Source of the DNA: Enterovibrio gelatinilyticus
GTDB taxonomy: Bacteria; Pseudomonadota; Gammaproteobacteria; Enterobacterales; Vibrionaceae
DNA: 64,000 nt
NCBI RefSeq assembly: GCF_028683095.1
Contig: NZ_JAJUBC010000022.1
Coordinates: forward strand, 1 to 64,000
Reading direction: 5' to 3'
The notes under the pieces were generated by a model, which worked only from the letters and a program-made list of their open reading frames with translations, did not search any database and was not told the origin of the DNA. The stretch's first letter is position 1. Each line of letters starts with the position of its first letter. Shown here in pieces: positions 18,008 through 26,476 of this stretch. The position numbers and the translations under genes were made by a program.

Positions 18008-18481
18008 CTATCCCAACTGGTTAAGCACTTCATCACTCGCCTGTTCAATTAAATCCAACGCCACTTCAAAACCGCGTCCACCACCAAAGTAGGGATCAGG
18101 GATTTCATTTAATTCAGAATGACTATGGCTGAGGAAAAGGGACAATTTATGTCGGTGTTCAGGGGGACAAATATCGATTAAGTCAGCCAGATTCGCCTTA
18201 TCTGCCGCTAAGATTATGTCAAAGCGCTCAAAATCTTTGACATCAACCTGCCGCGAAGTAATCCCTGAGAAGTCATACCCTCTGGCTTCTCCTGCAGCTT
18301 GGCTACGTGGATCAGGGTTAGCGCCAGTGTGATACCCAATGGTGCCTGCTGAATCAACAATCACATCTAGGCCACGTGTCGCCGCTTTCGCTCTGAGTAC
18401 AGCTTCTCCGGTCGGAGAGCGACAAATGTTACCCATACATACGACGAGAATTTTCGGTTTACTAAGATGATCAACCGACAT
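18008..18481 (-). CDS. Low-molecular-weight protein-tyrosine phosphatase
   Basis: 157 residues from the ATG at 18481 (GGAG upstream); a GTG two codons earlier is also possible. The phosphate-binding loop CMGNICRSP gives Cys15 as nucleophile and Arg21 in the C-x5-R motif, and DPYFGG near residue 130 supplies the general-acid Asp, as in the whole family. Known members remove phosphate from tyrosine kinases or sugar enzymes, often within capsule clusters. Here there is no kinase or polysaccharide gene nearby: cobO is divergent and a LysR gene lies downstream, so the partner is unknown and it is an orphan copy. Confidence 0.9.
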   Translation of the reverse strand: MSVDHLSKPKILVVCMGNICRSPTGEAVLRAKAATRGLDVIVDSAGTIGYHTGANPDPRSQAAGEARGYDFSGITSRQVDVKDFERFDIILAADKANLADLIDICPPEHRHKLSLFLSHSHSELNEIPDPYFGGGRGFEVALDLIEQASDEVLNQLG

Positions 18482-18763
18482 TGGCACTCCATTCCTTTAT
18501 CACGTTGAAAACACTGTAACCAATGAAGCAACAGAGCGCAAAGTAGACGTTCAATCGATGTTGAAAAGTTTGATCAAAAAATGTACTAGACACCATCGTT
18601 CCCATCAGTACATCTAGACGAGGATATTTTGACCAACCAGAGTTGAACATCACTTCTGTGCTTCCAAATATGACAAGGTTTGTTATGTTGTGATCCAAAT
18701 GACTAAGGCCAACATATTGATTCGGCCGAGAAGCCAGCATGACAAGCAGAAAAGGAAAGCAAA

Positions 18764-19354
18764 ATGAGCGACGAGCGCTATAAAGCCCGACAACAAAAAG
18801 TAAAAGAACAAGTGGACGAGCGTGTAGCTGCTGCTCAGATTGAGAAAGGACTTCTGCTAATCATCACCGGGAATGGCAAGGGAAAATCCACCTCTGGCTT
18901 TGGTGTCGTCACTCGCGCGACAGGCCATGGTCAGAAATGTGGTGTGGCTCAATTTATTAAAGGCACTTGGGAATGTGGAGAGCGAAATCTGCTTCAACAG
19001 TGCGGTGTTGAATTCCACGTCATGGCAACCGGCTTTACGTGGGACACACAAGACAAAGAGAACGATACGCGCGTGGCGCAAGAGATTTGGGTTGAATGTA
19101 AACGCATGCTTGCTGACCCAAGCTATGACGTCGTCTTGCTTGATGAAATGACCTACATGGTCACTTATGGTTATATCGACCTTGATGAAGTCGTCACTGC
19201 GTTAGAGAATCGCCCTAGTGAACAGTCCGTGGTCATTACTGGTCGCGCCGCCCACCGAACCCTAACTGATATGGCGGATACGGTATCGGAAGTACGCAAT
19301 GTAAAGCACGCTTTTGATTCTGGTGTAAAAGTTCGTAAAGGCATCGATTGGTAG
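18764..19354 (+). CDS. cobO: Cob(I)yrinic acid a,c-diamide adenosyltransferase
   Basis: 196 residues. The N-terminal region has the P-loop GNGKGKSTSGFG near residue 36, followed by VAQFIKGTWECGER and the Walker-B-like VVLLDEMTYMV, and the C-terminal VITGRAAHRTLTDMADTVSE, all characteristic of the CobO/BtuR family. Known reaction: transfer of the adenosyl group of ATP to Co(I) corrinoid, forming adenosylcobalamin or its precursor in salvage. The ATG has AAGGA upstream. No other cobalamin gene is in the window, which fits a salvage role. The 282-bp upstream gap shows no recognisable cobalamin riboswitch. Confidence 0.93.
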   Translation: MSDERYKARQQKVKEQVDERVAAAQIEKGLLLIITGNGKGKSTSGFGVVTRATGHGQKCGVAQFIKGTWECGERNLLQQCGVEFHVMATGFTWDTQDKENDTRVAQEIWVECKRMLADPSYDVVLLDEMTYMVTYGYIDLDEVVTALENRPSEQSVVITGRAAHRTLTDMADTVSEVRNVKHAFDSGVKVRKGIDW

Positions 19355-19391
19355 CAGGCGACCCCCTTTCTCGATAGCGCCGATGTACCCC

Positions 19392-19450
19392 AAAAAAAAG
19401 CCCCTCTCCAAATATCCGAATCAAAGGATACAAAGAACAGGGGCGTTTTC
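19392..19450. terminator. Hairpin between convergent cobO and DUF457 genes
   Basis: Outer stem GCCCCT / AGGGGC and inner stem TATCC / GGATA. The eight-A tract at 19392-19399 would give a U tail on the minus strand, so it chiefly ends the DUF457 gene. Confidence 0.65.
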
Positions 19451-19477
19451 GCTTCAGCCAGTCACACTTAAAGTTGC

Positions 19478-20530
19478 TTACTGAATCGTCTCTTCAATTT
19501 GCTCTTCACGAAAACAGTCATGTTCGTTACACAGCAAGGCGTCGATGCTTTGTAAACCTAACAACCGCATCCACAGCGCAGGAATTTGCCTAGGTAAAAC
19601 AGGGCCAGGATCAAGCTGCACTGGATCTACGAGCTGCCAGATCTGTTGGTCATTCTTTTCCGCCATTAAGAACTCAAACGGATGATACATCGCCATCCCC
19701 AATCGAAGATCCGTCACGGTCAACGTATTATCTTGCTGTTTAAATTGCACAAAACCACGGGTAAAGGCTTCAAACTGAGCCAATAACTCAGGTTCACTCG
19801 GGAACGGCCATTCACCACGAATCATAGGCATCCAGTCTATGACCGGATCTTCATCCAGCAACGAAGTAAGACCTTCCCAATATTTCTCATCATCTAGCAC
19901 AACCACTCGCCACAGCACGGTATTGAACGGCGTCGGGGAAATGAAAACAGGCTGTCCTTCTAAATGCGTACCCGCGACGTTTTCCTCGACACGCTCTTGT
20001 ACTTGGCCTAGAGCCACCAAGGACCACATCAAATAAAGGGTCGATATTGCTAAACCTGCCCCACACAATTTAGCGGCTCGACGACGCCAAATTAATGCCG
20101 CCAAAACGGGAATAAGTAACGGCAGTGTGTACAAGGGATCGATAATGAACATGCTAGATATTGCCACTGACGGTACATCTAACGGCCAAAAAAGCTGAGT
20201 TCCGTATGAGGTGAACGAATCCAATATCGGATGTGTAATCAAGGCCGCAGTGATCAGTGTGAGCAACTGAACGAAAGGCCATGATGCGGCAAAGAAACGC
20301 TTCCAAAACAGTGCTAGCACTACAGAGAACGGGATTAGAACAAACAAAGAATGGCTAAAACCACGATGTTTGATCATGTTGGATATGGGGTCGCCGTAAT
20401 CCAACACCACATCTAAATCAGGCAATGTACCAAGCGCCGCTCCCGCTAATAACACCTTAGGGGTGCAGCGCTTGCCCGCCACTAAACCTGCAACAGCAGC
20501 GCCTAAGGCTGCTTGAGAAATCGAATCCAT
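19478..20530 (-). CDS. DUF457/YdjM-type membrane-bound metal-dependent hydrolase
   Basis: 350 residues. The N-terminal 170 residues carry five to six membrane segments and conserved polar motifs: MDSISQAALGAAVA, GTLPDLDVV, KHRGFSHSLFVLIPF near residue 54, and THPILDSFTSYGTQLF near 99. This His/Asp set is the signature of the DUF457 group, called membrane-bound metal-dependent hydrolases on weak evidence. The C-terminal 170 residues are soluble, probably periplasmic, and rich in aromatic and acidic residues. It is a lone gene on the minus strand, followed by a hairpin and A tract. Substrate and role are unknown. Confidence 0.82.
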   Translation of the reverse strand: MDSISQAALGAAVAGLVAGKRCTPKVLLAGAALGTLPDLDVVLDYGDPISNMIKHRGFSHSLFVLIPFSVVLALFWKRFFAASWPFVQLLTLITAALITHPILDSFTSYGTQLFWPLDVPSVAISSMFIIDPLYTLPLLIPVLAALIWRRRAAKLCGAGLAISTLYLMWSLVALGQVQERVEENVAGTHLEGQPVFISPTPFNTVLWRVVVLDDEKYWEGLTSLLDEDPVIDWMPMIRGEWPFPSEPELLAQFEAFTRGFVQFKQQDNTLTVTDLRLGMAMYHPFEFLMAEKNDQQIWQLVDPVQLDPGPVLPRQIPALWMRLLGLQSIDALLCNEHDCFREEQIEETIQ

Positions 20531-20671
20531 CTACGCGTGTATTCCTTTTTGTTCAATGCCGGAGCAACTCAAGATGTTTGTTCAGCGAAGACCCGATTCT
20601 AGCGAACCGAGCCAAGAGTGAAAGCAATTCCTTGGAATGAAACCGTTAATTATTGTTTCCTCCAGAATATT

Positions 20672-20722
20672 TATACCCAAACAACCTGAAGATGCAGGAT
20701 TCAACGAGGTTGATTGGGTATA
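20672..20722. repeat. Short solo copy (51 bp) of the inverted-repeat element
   Basis: Begins tatacccaaacaacctgaag and ends ttgattgggtata. The first 38 bases match the reverse complement of the right end of the longer copies at 38281 and 56744 with one mismatch, and the last 13 match the reverse complement of their left end. It therefore looks like an element with its whole centre missing. It lies in the gap between the DUF457 and CBS genes. Confidence 0.85.
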
Positions 20723-20796
20723 TGAGTCACAGCTCTCAACATTTAGTCCTTACATTATGTAGGTTTAAAATTTGACCACATGGAGGATTCAATACG

Positions 20797-21240
20797 ATGC
20801 CAGGAAAAGTTTCGGATTACATGACACGTAAACTTATCACCGTCAGCGCAGACACCGGTGTACGCGAAGCCTACTTTTTAATGCGAGACAAAGACATACG
20901 CCATCTACCGGTTACACAAGACTCGCAATTGGTTGGTATTATCAGCGACAGATCGCTGCGCCGCCCAAATTGGGCTGATGAAGCACCGGATATTGAACAC
21001 CCTTATTTGTTGTCAGATGATCTGACTGTCGGTGACGTCATGATCAAAGATGTCATTACCTGCCGAACCTACGAAACCCTGTCGAAGGCCAATCAAACCT
21101 TGTTGGATTACAATGTCGGCGCACTGCCGGTGTTAGACAAAACCGATGATTTAGTCGGCATACTGTCTGCGGTTGATTTGCTGGAAGCGCTTCAAGACAT
21201 GCTCAAAACTGAAAAACGAGCCAAAAAGCAGCGTGCGTAA
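20797..21240 (+). CDS. CBS-domain protein
   Basis: 147 residues made of two CBS domains: residues about 3-65 (VSDYMTRKLITVSADTGVRE ... DIRHLPVTQDSQLVGIISDR) and about 78-138 (VGDVMIKDVITC ... YNVGALPVLDKTDDLVGILS). Such pairs bind adenine nucleotides and act as energy-state sensors. There is no fused effector domain, so it is a stand-alone sensor or acts on a partner not visible here. The start has GGAGG eight to ten bases upstream, and a bidirectional terminator follows. Confidence 0.88.
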   Translation: MPGKVSDYMTRKLITVSADTGVREAYFLMRDKDIRHLPVTQDSQLVGIISDRSLRRPNWADEAPDIEHPYLLSDDLTVGDVMIKDVITCRTYETLSKANQTLLDYNVGALPVLDKTDDLVGILSAVDLLEALQDMLKTEKRAKKQRA

Positions 21241-21251
21241 GCCAACAAACC

Positions 21252-21277
21252 AAAAAAGCCGCGATAGCGGCTTTTTT
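21252..21277. terminator. Bidirectional intrinsic terminator
   Basis: Stem GCCGC / GCGGC with GATA loop, flanked by six A and six T residues; ends both the CBS gene and asmA. Confidence 0.9.
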
Positions 21278-21304
21278 AATGCAAAGTTTCAGACACTAAC
21301 AGTT

Positions 21305-21336
21305 AGTTAAACAAACCTTTAGTTAAACAAACCTTT
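21305..21336. repeat. 16-bp tandem duplication at the asmA stop codon
   Basis: agttaaacaaaccttt occurs twice in a row (21305-21320 and 21321-21336). The asmA stop lies at the junction, and either copy alone would encode the same C-terminus KGLFN and stop. Confidence 0.8.
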
Positions 21337-23478
21337 TAGCAACTTATCCGCCACGTTTTTCACTTTGTCATCGCCCGCTTTGTCACCAAGCAATTTCTCT
21401 AAGCCACGCTCAGCTTCTTTGCGCACCTTTTCTTCCAACACTTTATTACTGGTCAACAGTGCTTTGACATCTAGCTTGTAGCTTGGCGCTTGCCACGTGC
21501 CGCCAATCGCAACGGGAATGGTAACGTCTTTCAGCTCATCAATGTCTTTCCCGCCCTGTCCTTTGCTGGTTCCAACCACAGAGACAAACACCTCGAAGTC
21601 CAAATCTTCGCTGACCAGATTGGTTTGACCTTCACTACGAATACGCAGCGCGGGCGCTTCCATCTTCATGTTGCGCGTTGATGCAATGCCTTTACCTAGG
21701 TTAAAGGTCGCCGTTAGCGCACTGAAGTCTGTTTGACGAGCTTCCTCGACATAATCCGCACGCTTACCTTTTAGTGTCGCTTTGGCTTCACGAATCATTT
21801 CAGGGATGTTGATACCGTCAATGGAGCCATCTGCAAAGTTGATAGCCACAGTACCCGTGATGCCAGTGCGAAGACGTTTTTCTGACAAACCAACACCATT
21901 TACATTCACGTCAATGCTGCCACGACCAGACAAAATATCTTCGTTGGCTGCTGCCATTAGCAAAGGCTGAACGTTAACGTTTTTGATGTCTTTGGTGACA
22001 CGATAGCGAGCAGGCGTTACCGTGGCATCCAACGAGCCTTCTGCAGACACTGAACCACCATAGAGCTTCGCATCAAATTGCTTTAGGTTGACCTTGCCAC
22101 GGTTAACAGCAAATGCGGTCTTCACTTGGCTAACCTTTACATTGTTGGCGACCAATTCATCAATCGCGATTTCCCCTGCAATATCCAACCCCTTCAGGGC
22201 TGATAAGTCAGGCTCGACATCGCTCAATGGCGCTTTGGCAATAGCGGTGGCAGATTGGTCATTAGGCGCTGACGATGGCTTGGTTTCCGCAGGTTTTGAG
22301 ACAGCAGGTTGTGCCGCCTCTGTGGTGTTGCCTAGAAACGCATCAAGATCAATCTTCGAACTATGAAGCGCGAAACGTACAGCGGGAATGTCGGCCAGCG
22401 CAACTGATGCATGACCATCAACCTCCAACTCATCAAGGCTGGCAACCAACTGACTCAGTGTTAACTTCTGCGTGTTGTTATTGAACGCCGCATCCGCTTT
22501 AAGGCTGATATTCATCTCTGGGCGCGGAAGTGATGCTCCAGCCAGCAGGGTCGAGATATCAATGCCAGTCGCTTGAATATTCGCTATCGATTTATCGACC
22601 AACACAGAGGCTTTACCTGACGTATCAAATGACATGTCGTTCGCCTTGCCTTTGGCAGAAAACGTCAAGGCCGCAGGCATTGCTAGTGCAACCTGATCGG
22701 CAGTGAGCGACAGGCTGTCTAGTTGAATATTGGCGTCATTCAAAGAAGCGGATAAAGACAGCTTACGAAGCTGTGACTCCATCGCCACTTTGTTCAGCAT
22801 CGCTTCCATTTGGCCTTTCGCAGTAAATACCATGGCATTTTGCTTTCCTTCAACGTCAAACTCGACCGGCACCCAAGTGCCAGTGGTCAGCTTTCCGATA
22901 TGAAGATTTAGCTGGCTAATTTCACTGATGGTATGAACCTTATCGTCGCGCACCACTGCACTGGCATTAACCACATCCAACCCACCAATTGTAATGGTCC
23001 ATGCTGTAGCGGCTTGGCTATCACTGGCAGGTTCGGTGGTCGGCGTCTGTGACGCAGTCTCCGGCTCGCTATCTGTGGTCGACGCGTCTCCGGTCAGCCC
23101 ATCAAGATTACTCTGCCCGTTTGGCAATGTTTGAATAAAGACATGGGCGCCATACAAGCTCACGAGACCAATGTCGAGTGTATCCGACATCAACGGCATC
23201 ACAGCGACGGACAAGTCAGCGCGATCCAGTTTGAGCATATTTGGTTCAGCGAAACCTTGGGGGTTTTTAAATGCTAATTTTTCAACGGACAAACCTAAGC
23301 TCGGCCAGAAGCGCCAACTGATGTCACCGTCGATGACCAACTCTCGCCCTGTCGCTTTCTTCACTTCGTCAGCAATCAGCGGCTTAAAATCGTTAGGGTT
23401 GATAACCGCAACAAGCACACCTATCGCGACAACCACTAACATCACCAGTCCAAGAAGGATGTAGAGAAGCTTTTTCAT
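21319..23478 (-). CDS. asmA: AsmA family outer-membrane biogenesis protein
   Basis: 719 residues from the ATG at 23478; a longer frame to 23544 would place unsuitable residues before the membrane anchor. MKKLLYILLGLVMLVVVAIG is the single N-terminal membrane anchor, followed by the AsmA family start NPNDFKPLIADEVKKATGRE and DISWRFWPSLGLSVEKL. The long periplasmic part is rich in beta-strand repeats, with a low-complexity Ala/Pro/Thr/Ser linker near residues 165-200 and another near 395-430, and ends in the conserved GTWQAPSYKLD region. AsmA-like proteins are thought to bridge the envelope and aid phospholipid transfer or porin assembly. It follows dcd on the same strand, the order also found in E. 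coli. Confidence 0.9.
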   Translation of the reverse strand: MKKLLYILLGLVMLVVVAIGVLVAVINPNDFKPLIADEVKKATGRELVIDGDISWRFWPSLGLSVEKLAFKNPQGFAEPNMLKLDRADLSVAVMPLMSDTLDIGLVSLYGAHVFIQTLPNGQSNLDGLTGDASTTDSEPETASQTPTTEPASDSQAATAWTITIGGLDVVNASAVVRDDKVHTISEISQLNLHIGKLTTGTWVPVEFDVEGKQNAMVFTAKGQMEAMLNKVAMESQLRKLSLSASLNDANIQLDSLSLTADQVALAMPAALTFSAKGKANDMSFDTSGKASVLVDKSIANIQATGIDISTLLAGASLPRPEMNISLKADAAFNNNTQKLTLSQLVASLDELEVDGHASVALADIPAVRFALHSSKIDLDAFLGNTTEAAQPAVSKPAETKPSSAPNDQSATAIAKAPLSDVEPDLSALKGLDIAGEIAIDELVANNVKVSQVKTAFAVNRGKVNLKQFDAKLYGGSVSAEGSLDATVTPARYRVTKDIKNVNVQPLLMAAANEDILSGRGSIDVNVNGVGLSEKRLRTGITGTVAINFADGSIDGINIPEMIREAKATLKGKRADYVEEARQTDFSALTATFNLGKGIASTRNMKMEAPALRIRSEGQTNLVSEDLDFEVFVSVVGTSKGQGGKDIDELKDVTIPVAIGGTWQAPSYKLDVKALLTSNKVLEEKVRKEAERGLEKLLGDKAGDDKVKNVADKLLKGLFN

Positions 23479-23599
23479 GATGACAAACCGTTCCTTTTGA
23501 GATGCATTGAGATAACAGCAAAAGACTAACGAATTATGACGCAAATTTCTGCATCAAAACGCCTCGTTTCAGCGTATTTAAAAAACAAAGCGAAAAGAT

Positions 23600-24181
23600 C
23601 TAATCTTCGTTGATCCGCGAGGCATCAGCTCCTTGCTGATTTTTGTACTTGGCATTTTCTCTTTTGTGATAAGGGCGTTCTGCAGGGCTTGTCATGGTTT
23701 CAAAACTCAGTGCGCCAATTGGCATACCCGGGCGCAGCGCCAAAGGCAAACGACCACTGTTGTAAAACTCCAACACAATACGACCTTGCCAACCTGGGTC
23801 AATCCTATGTGCCGTGACATGCACCATTAAACCCAGACGAGCCAATGATGAACGGCCGTCAAGCCAACCAACAATATCATCAGGCAAGGTCACTACTTCT
23901 TGCGTCACTGCTAATGCTAACTGCCCAGGATGAAGATAAAACGCCTCACCTTCGGCAATCTCTATTTCATCACTCATGACTTTATCGAGTTGTGCGGACA
24001 CTTCTTCTTTCGGCCCAGACAAATCGATATAGGGCGCCCCATACTCTTGAAAGACTCGAAACTGGTTGCCAAGAGTCACATCGGCGGTCACACCCGAAAT
24101 GGCCTCGTCATTGGGTCTGGGTTCAATGATAATGTGTCCACTGTCCAAGTATTCACGTATATGCTTGTCACTTAATCTCAT
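23600..24181 (-). CDS. dcd: dCTP deaminase
   Basis: 193 residues, the same length as E. coli Dcd, from the ATG at 24181 ([15 protein letters not shown]). [14 protein letters not shown] near residue 105 and [20 protein letters not shown] near 121 contain the nucleotide-binding and catalytic residues; Glu138 corresponds to the E. coli catalytic Glu138. Known reaction: dCTP to dUTP plus ammonia, feeding thymidylate synthesis. It is preceded by udk on the same strand after a terminator and followed 121 bp later by asmA. Confidence 0.95.
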   Translation of the reverse strand: MRLSDKHIREYLDSGHIIIEPRPNDEAISGVTADVTLGNQFRVFQEYGAPYIDLSGPKEEVSAQLDKVMSDEIEIAEGEAFYLHPGQLALAVTQEVVTLPDDIVGWLDGRSSLARLGLMVHVTAHRIDPGWQGRIVLEFYNSGRLPLALRPGMPIGALSFETMTSPAERPYHKRENAKYKNQQGADASRINED

Positions 24182-24252
24182 CGCACGCTCCCTGCTTAAA
24201 TTGCCACACAGCATTGACCATGTGCGGCTTAGGCTTCCCCAACCTCAAAGAT

Positions 24253-24280
24253 AAAAAAAACCGGACTAAGCCGGCTTCTT
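24253..24280 (-). terminator. Intrinsic terminator after udk
   Basis: On the minus strand AAGCCGG / CCGGTTT with a short loop and a U-rich tail. Confidence 0.75.
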
Positions 24281-24285
24281 TATTA

Positions 24286-24927
24286 TTATGCTTTTAGCAA
24301 TTTTGCTATATGTGCTTTTAGCACATCGATGGCAATACGGTTTTTACCGCCTCGCGGAACAATGATGTCCGCATACTGCTTAGATGGCTCAATGAACTGC
24401 ATGAACATTGGGCGAACTGTGTTTTGGTACTGTTGAAGAACAGATTCCATTGTACGACCACGCTCTGCAACATCACGCTTCACGCGACGAAGTAAACAAA
24501 TGTCCAGAGGCGTATCCATAAAGATACTCGCATGCATCAAATCACGCAGACGTGGATCAGTCAGTAGCAAAATACCTTCCAATATGATCACCTTCTTCGG
24601 CGTCAATGTGGTGCTCTCGTCCATACGAGTATGCTCGGCATAGCTATATTGTGGTACTTCTACGGCTTTACCTTCCGTCAGCGCTTGGAGATGCTTACAA
24701 AGCAAATCATGGTCCAACGCTTGCGGGTGATCGTAATTTGTCTTTACGCGATCTTCCATGCTGAGATGACTTTGATCACGGTAATAGCGGTCTTCCGTGA
24801 TAACACCGATCTGATGATCGCCCACTTTTTCTTTCAGTTCCTGATAGATGGTGCTGGCGATCAGACTTTTACCAGATGCAGATGCCCCTGCAATACCGAT
24901 AATGACACATTGGTTGTTGTCACTCAT
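24286..24927 (-). CDS. udk: Uridine/cytidine kinase
   Basis: 213 residues. P-loop [16 protein letters not shown] is at residues about 11-26, followed by TEDRYYRD, the [12 protein letters not shown] segment and EGILLL, all conserved in bacterial uridine kinase. Known reaction: GTP- or ATP-dependent phosphorylation of uridine and cytidine in pyrimidine salvage. It lies between apbC and dcd on the minus strand, as in related genomes. The length is normal and no defect is seen. Confidence 0.95.
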   Translation of the reverse strand: MSDNNQCVIIGIAGASASGKSLIASTIYQELKEKVGDHQIGVITEDRYYRDQSHLSMEDRVKTNYDHPQALDHDLLCKHLQALTEGKAVEVPQYSYAEHTRMDESTTLTPKKVIILEGILLLTDPRLRDLMHASIFMDTPLDICLLRRVKRDVAERGRTMESVLQQYQNTVRPMFMQFIEPSKQYADIIVPRGGKNRIAIDVLKAHIAKLLKA

Positions 24928-25098
24928 ATATGAATACCCGGAAGTTTGGCGAGAAATAAACCGCCTGATTATAGGGAGTTGGATGCGCTCACGCCATCAA
25001 AATATGTGATGAACATCTCAAATAAAAGTAAGATGCGCAATGTTTCACCAAGCTGCACGCGATTTGCGCATCAATTCACCCTTTCAACACGGCCCTCA

Positions 25099-26157
25099 TT
25101 ACTCACCCAATGTGGTGATGGAGATTTGCTCTGGTGCAGTTTCTCCGCTCCAAAAGAGCTGGCAAGCAACGCGCAACGCTAACTGACGGTAGATAGCCGC
25201 ATGTTCGCTATCAGGTTTCGACGTGACAGTAGGGCTACCTGCATCAATGTCTTCACGAATACTCATGTGCAGAGGCACTTGCGCCAGAACGGATAAATCC
25301 AGACTCTCTGCCATTTTCTGTGCGCCGCCTTGCCCAAAGATGGCTTCGTGATGCCCACATTGGCCACAGATGTGATAACTCATGTTTTCAACCACACCCA
25401 GCACAGGCACTGCCACTTTATCGAACATGGAGACGCCTTTTATTGCATCCGCCAGGGCTAAGTCTTGCGGCGTTGTCACGACAATTGCCCCTGTGATAGG
25501 AAATTGCTGCGCCATACTCAAGGCAATATCTCCCGTCCCTGGCGGCATATCCACGACAAGGTAATCCAAATCAGGCCAACGGGTTTCATTCACCAATTGT
25601 GCAAACGCTTTTGAAGCCATGGGGCCACGCCACACCATGGCATTTTCATCAGGCACTAGATAACCGATGGAGTTACTAAACAGACCATGAGCCTCGACAG
25701 GCTCCATGTTTTTACCATCAAGGGTAACAGGTTGCTTACCTTTGGTTCCCAGCATAATAGGAACCGAGGGCCCATAAATATCCGCATCAAGTATGCCAAC
25801 GTTGGCGCCTTGAGCATGCAACGCCAACGCAAGATTCACCGACGTGGTAGATTTACCGACCCCCCCTTTCGCTGAACTCACCACAATCACGTTTTTCACA
25901 CCTTTGATCAACGCTTTGTCACCTGCCTTAATCGGCGCGACACGCTGTGTGAGCGTAAAACTGGGGACAGATGTGCCATTGGTTTTCTGAACGGTTAACC
26001 ATGCGTCGAGCTCAGTAATGAGTTCTCCAGCAGCAAAGGGAAACGTCACAGTCACGTCACCTTGTTTTGACTCAAGCACGATACCTGGATGGCTTGCCCA
26101 ATCAGAGATCAATCCAGGATGTTGAAACTGATTAAGCAAATCGACGACGGCAGACAT
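25099..26157 (-). CDS. apbC: Iron-sulfur carrier ATPase ApbC/Mrp
   Basis: 352 residues from the ATG at 26157. The N-terminal about 90 residues are a MIP18/DUF59-like domain; the deviant Walker A VVSSAKGGVGKSTTSVN follows near residue 100. VVDMPPGTGD marks the switch region, and CGQC near residue 274 is the paired Cys motif that holds the transferred cluster in this family. Known role: scaffold or carrier for Fe-S cluster delivery. The gene is divergent from metG, an arrangement conserved among gamma-proteobacteria, with a 319-bp gap. Confidence 0.93.
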   Translation of the reverse strand: MSAVVDLLNQFQHPGLISDWASHPGIVLESKQGDVTVTFPFAAGELITELDAWLTVQKTNGTSVPSFTLTQRVAPIKAGDKALIKGVKNVIVVSSAKGGVGKSTTSVNLALALHAQGANVGILDADIYGPSVPIMLGTKGKQPVTLDGKNMEPVEAHGLFSNSIGYLVPDENAMVWRGPMASKAFAQLVNETRWPDLDYLVVDMPPGTGDIALSMAQQFPITGAIVVTTPQDLALADAIKGVSMFDKVAVPVLGVVENMSYHICGQCGHHEAIFGQGGAQKMAESLDLSVLAQVPLHMSIREDIDAGSPTVTSKPDSEHAAIYRQLALRVACQLFWSGETAPEQISITTLGE

Positions 26158-26476
26158 ATCAATCCCTCTATGTATGAATACGCCCACTCACAAGCAAATG
26201 GACGATATATTTCGAGTATATCGAGTTAGTCAAACTCGATTTTCATAGCCTAATGAAATTTAAACGAAAGCGCACGATTTTCATCCTGCAGTTAAAGAAT
26301 ACATTCGCTGTAACAAGACGGCGTCCGACCCATAAGAAACAAAATACCAATGAAAGGAGCACATCACGACAGCTTAAGCAGGTGTTTACTTGGGTTACGC
26401 TAGGCATTCCCACCCGTATCAGGTAATATTTGCGCCATTCATTCGATTCATTTGTCAAAAGCGAACTAACTAAATT
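26158..26476. promoter_or_regulatory. Divergent apbC/metG promoter region
   Basis: 319 bp with AT-rich stretches and repeated atatcga/atatttcga tracts near 26207-26226. No clear ribosome-binding site precedes the metG ATG. A 176-codon antisense frame crosses into metG and is not credible. No RNA structure was recognised. Confidence 0.4.

Noticed and set aside
18471-18740. 89-codon frame upstream of the phosphatase gene
   Set aside because: Poor start context, overlap with the phosphatase start and no recognisable motif; more likely the promoter gap of cobO and the phosphatase.
18482-18763. Cobalamin riboswitch before cobO
   Set aside because: No B12-box-like segment or conserved helices could be found in the gap.
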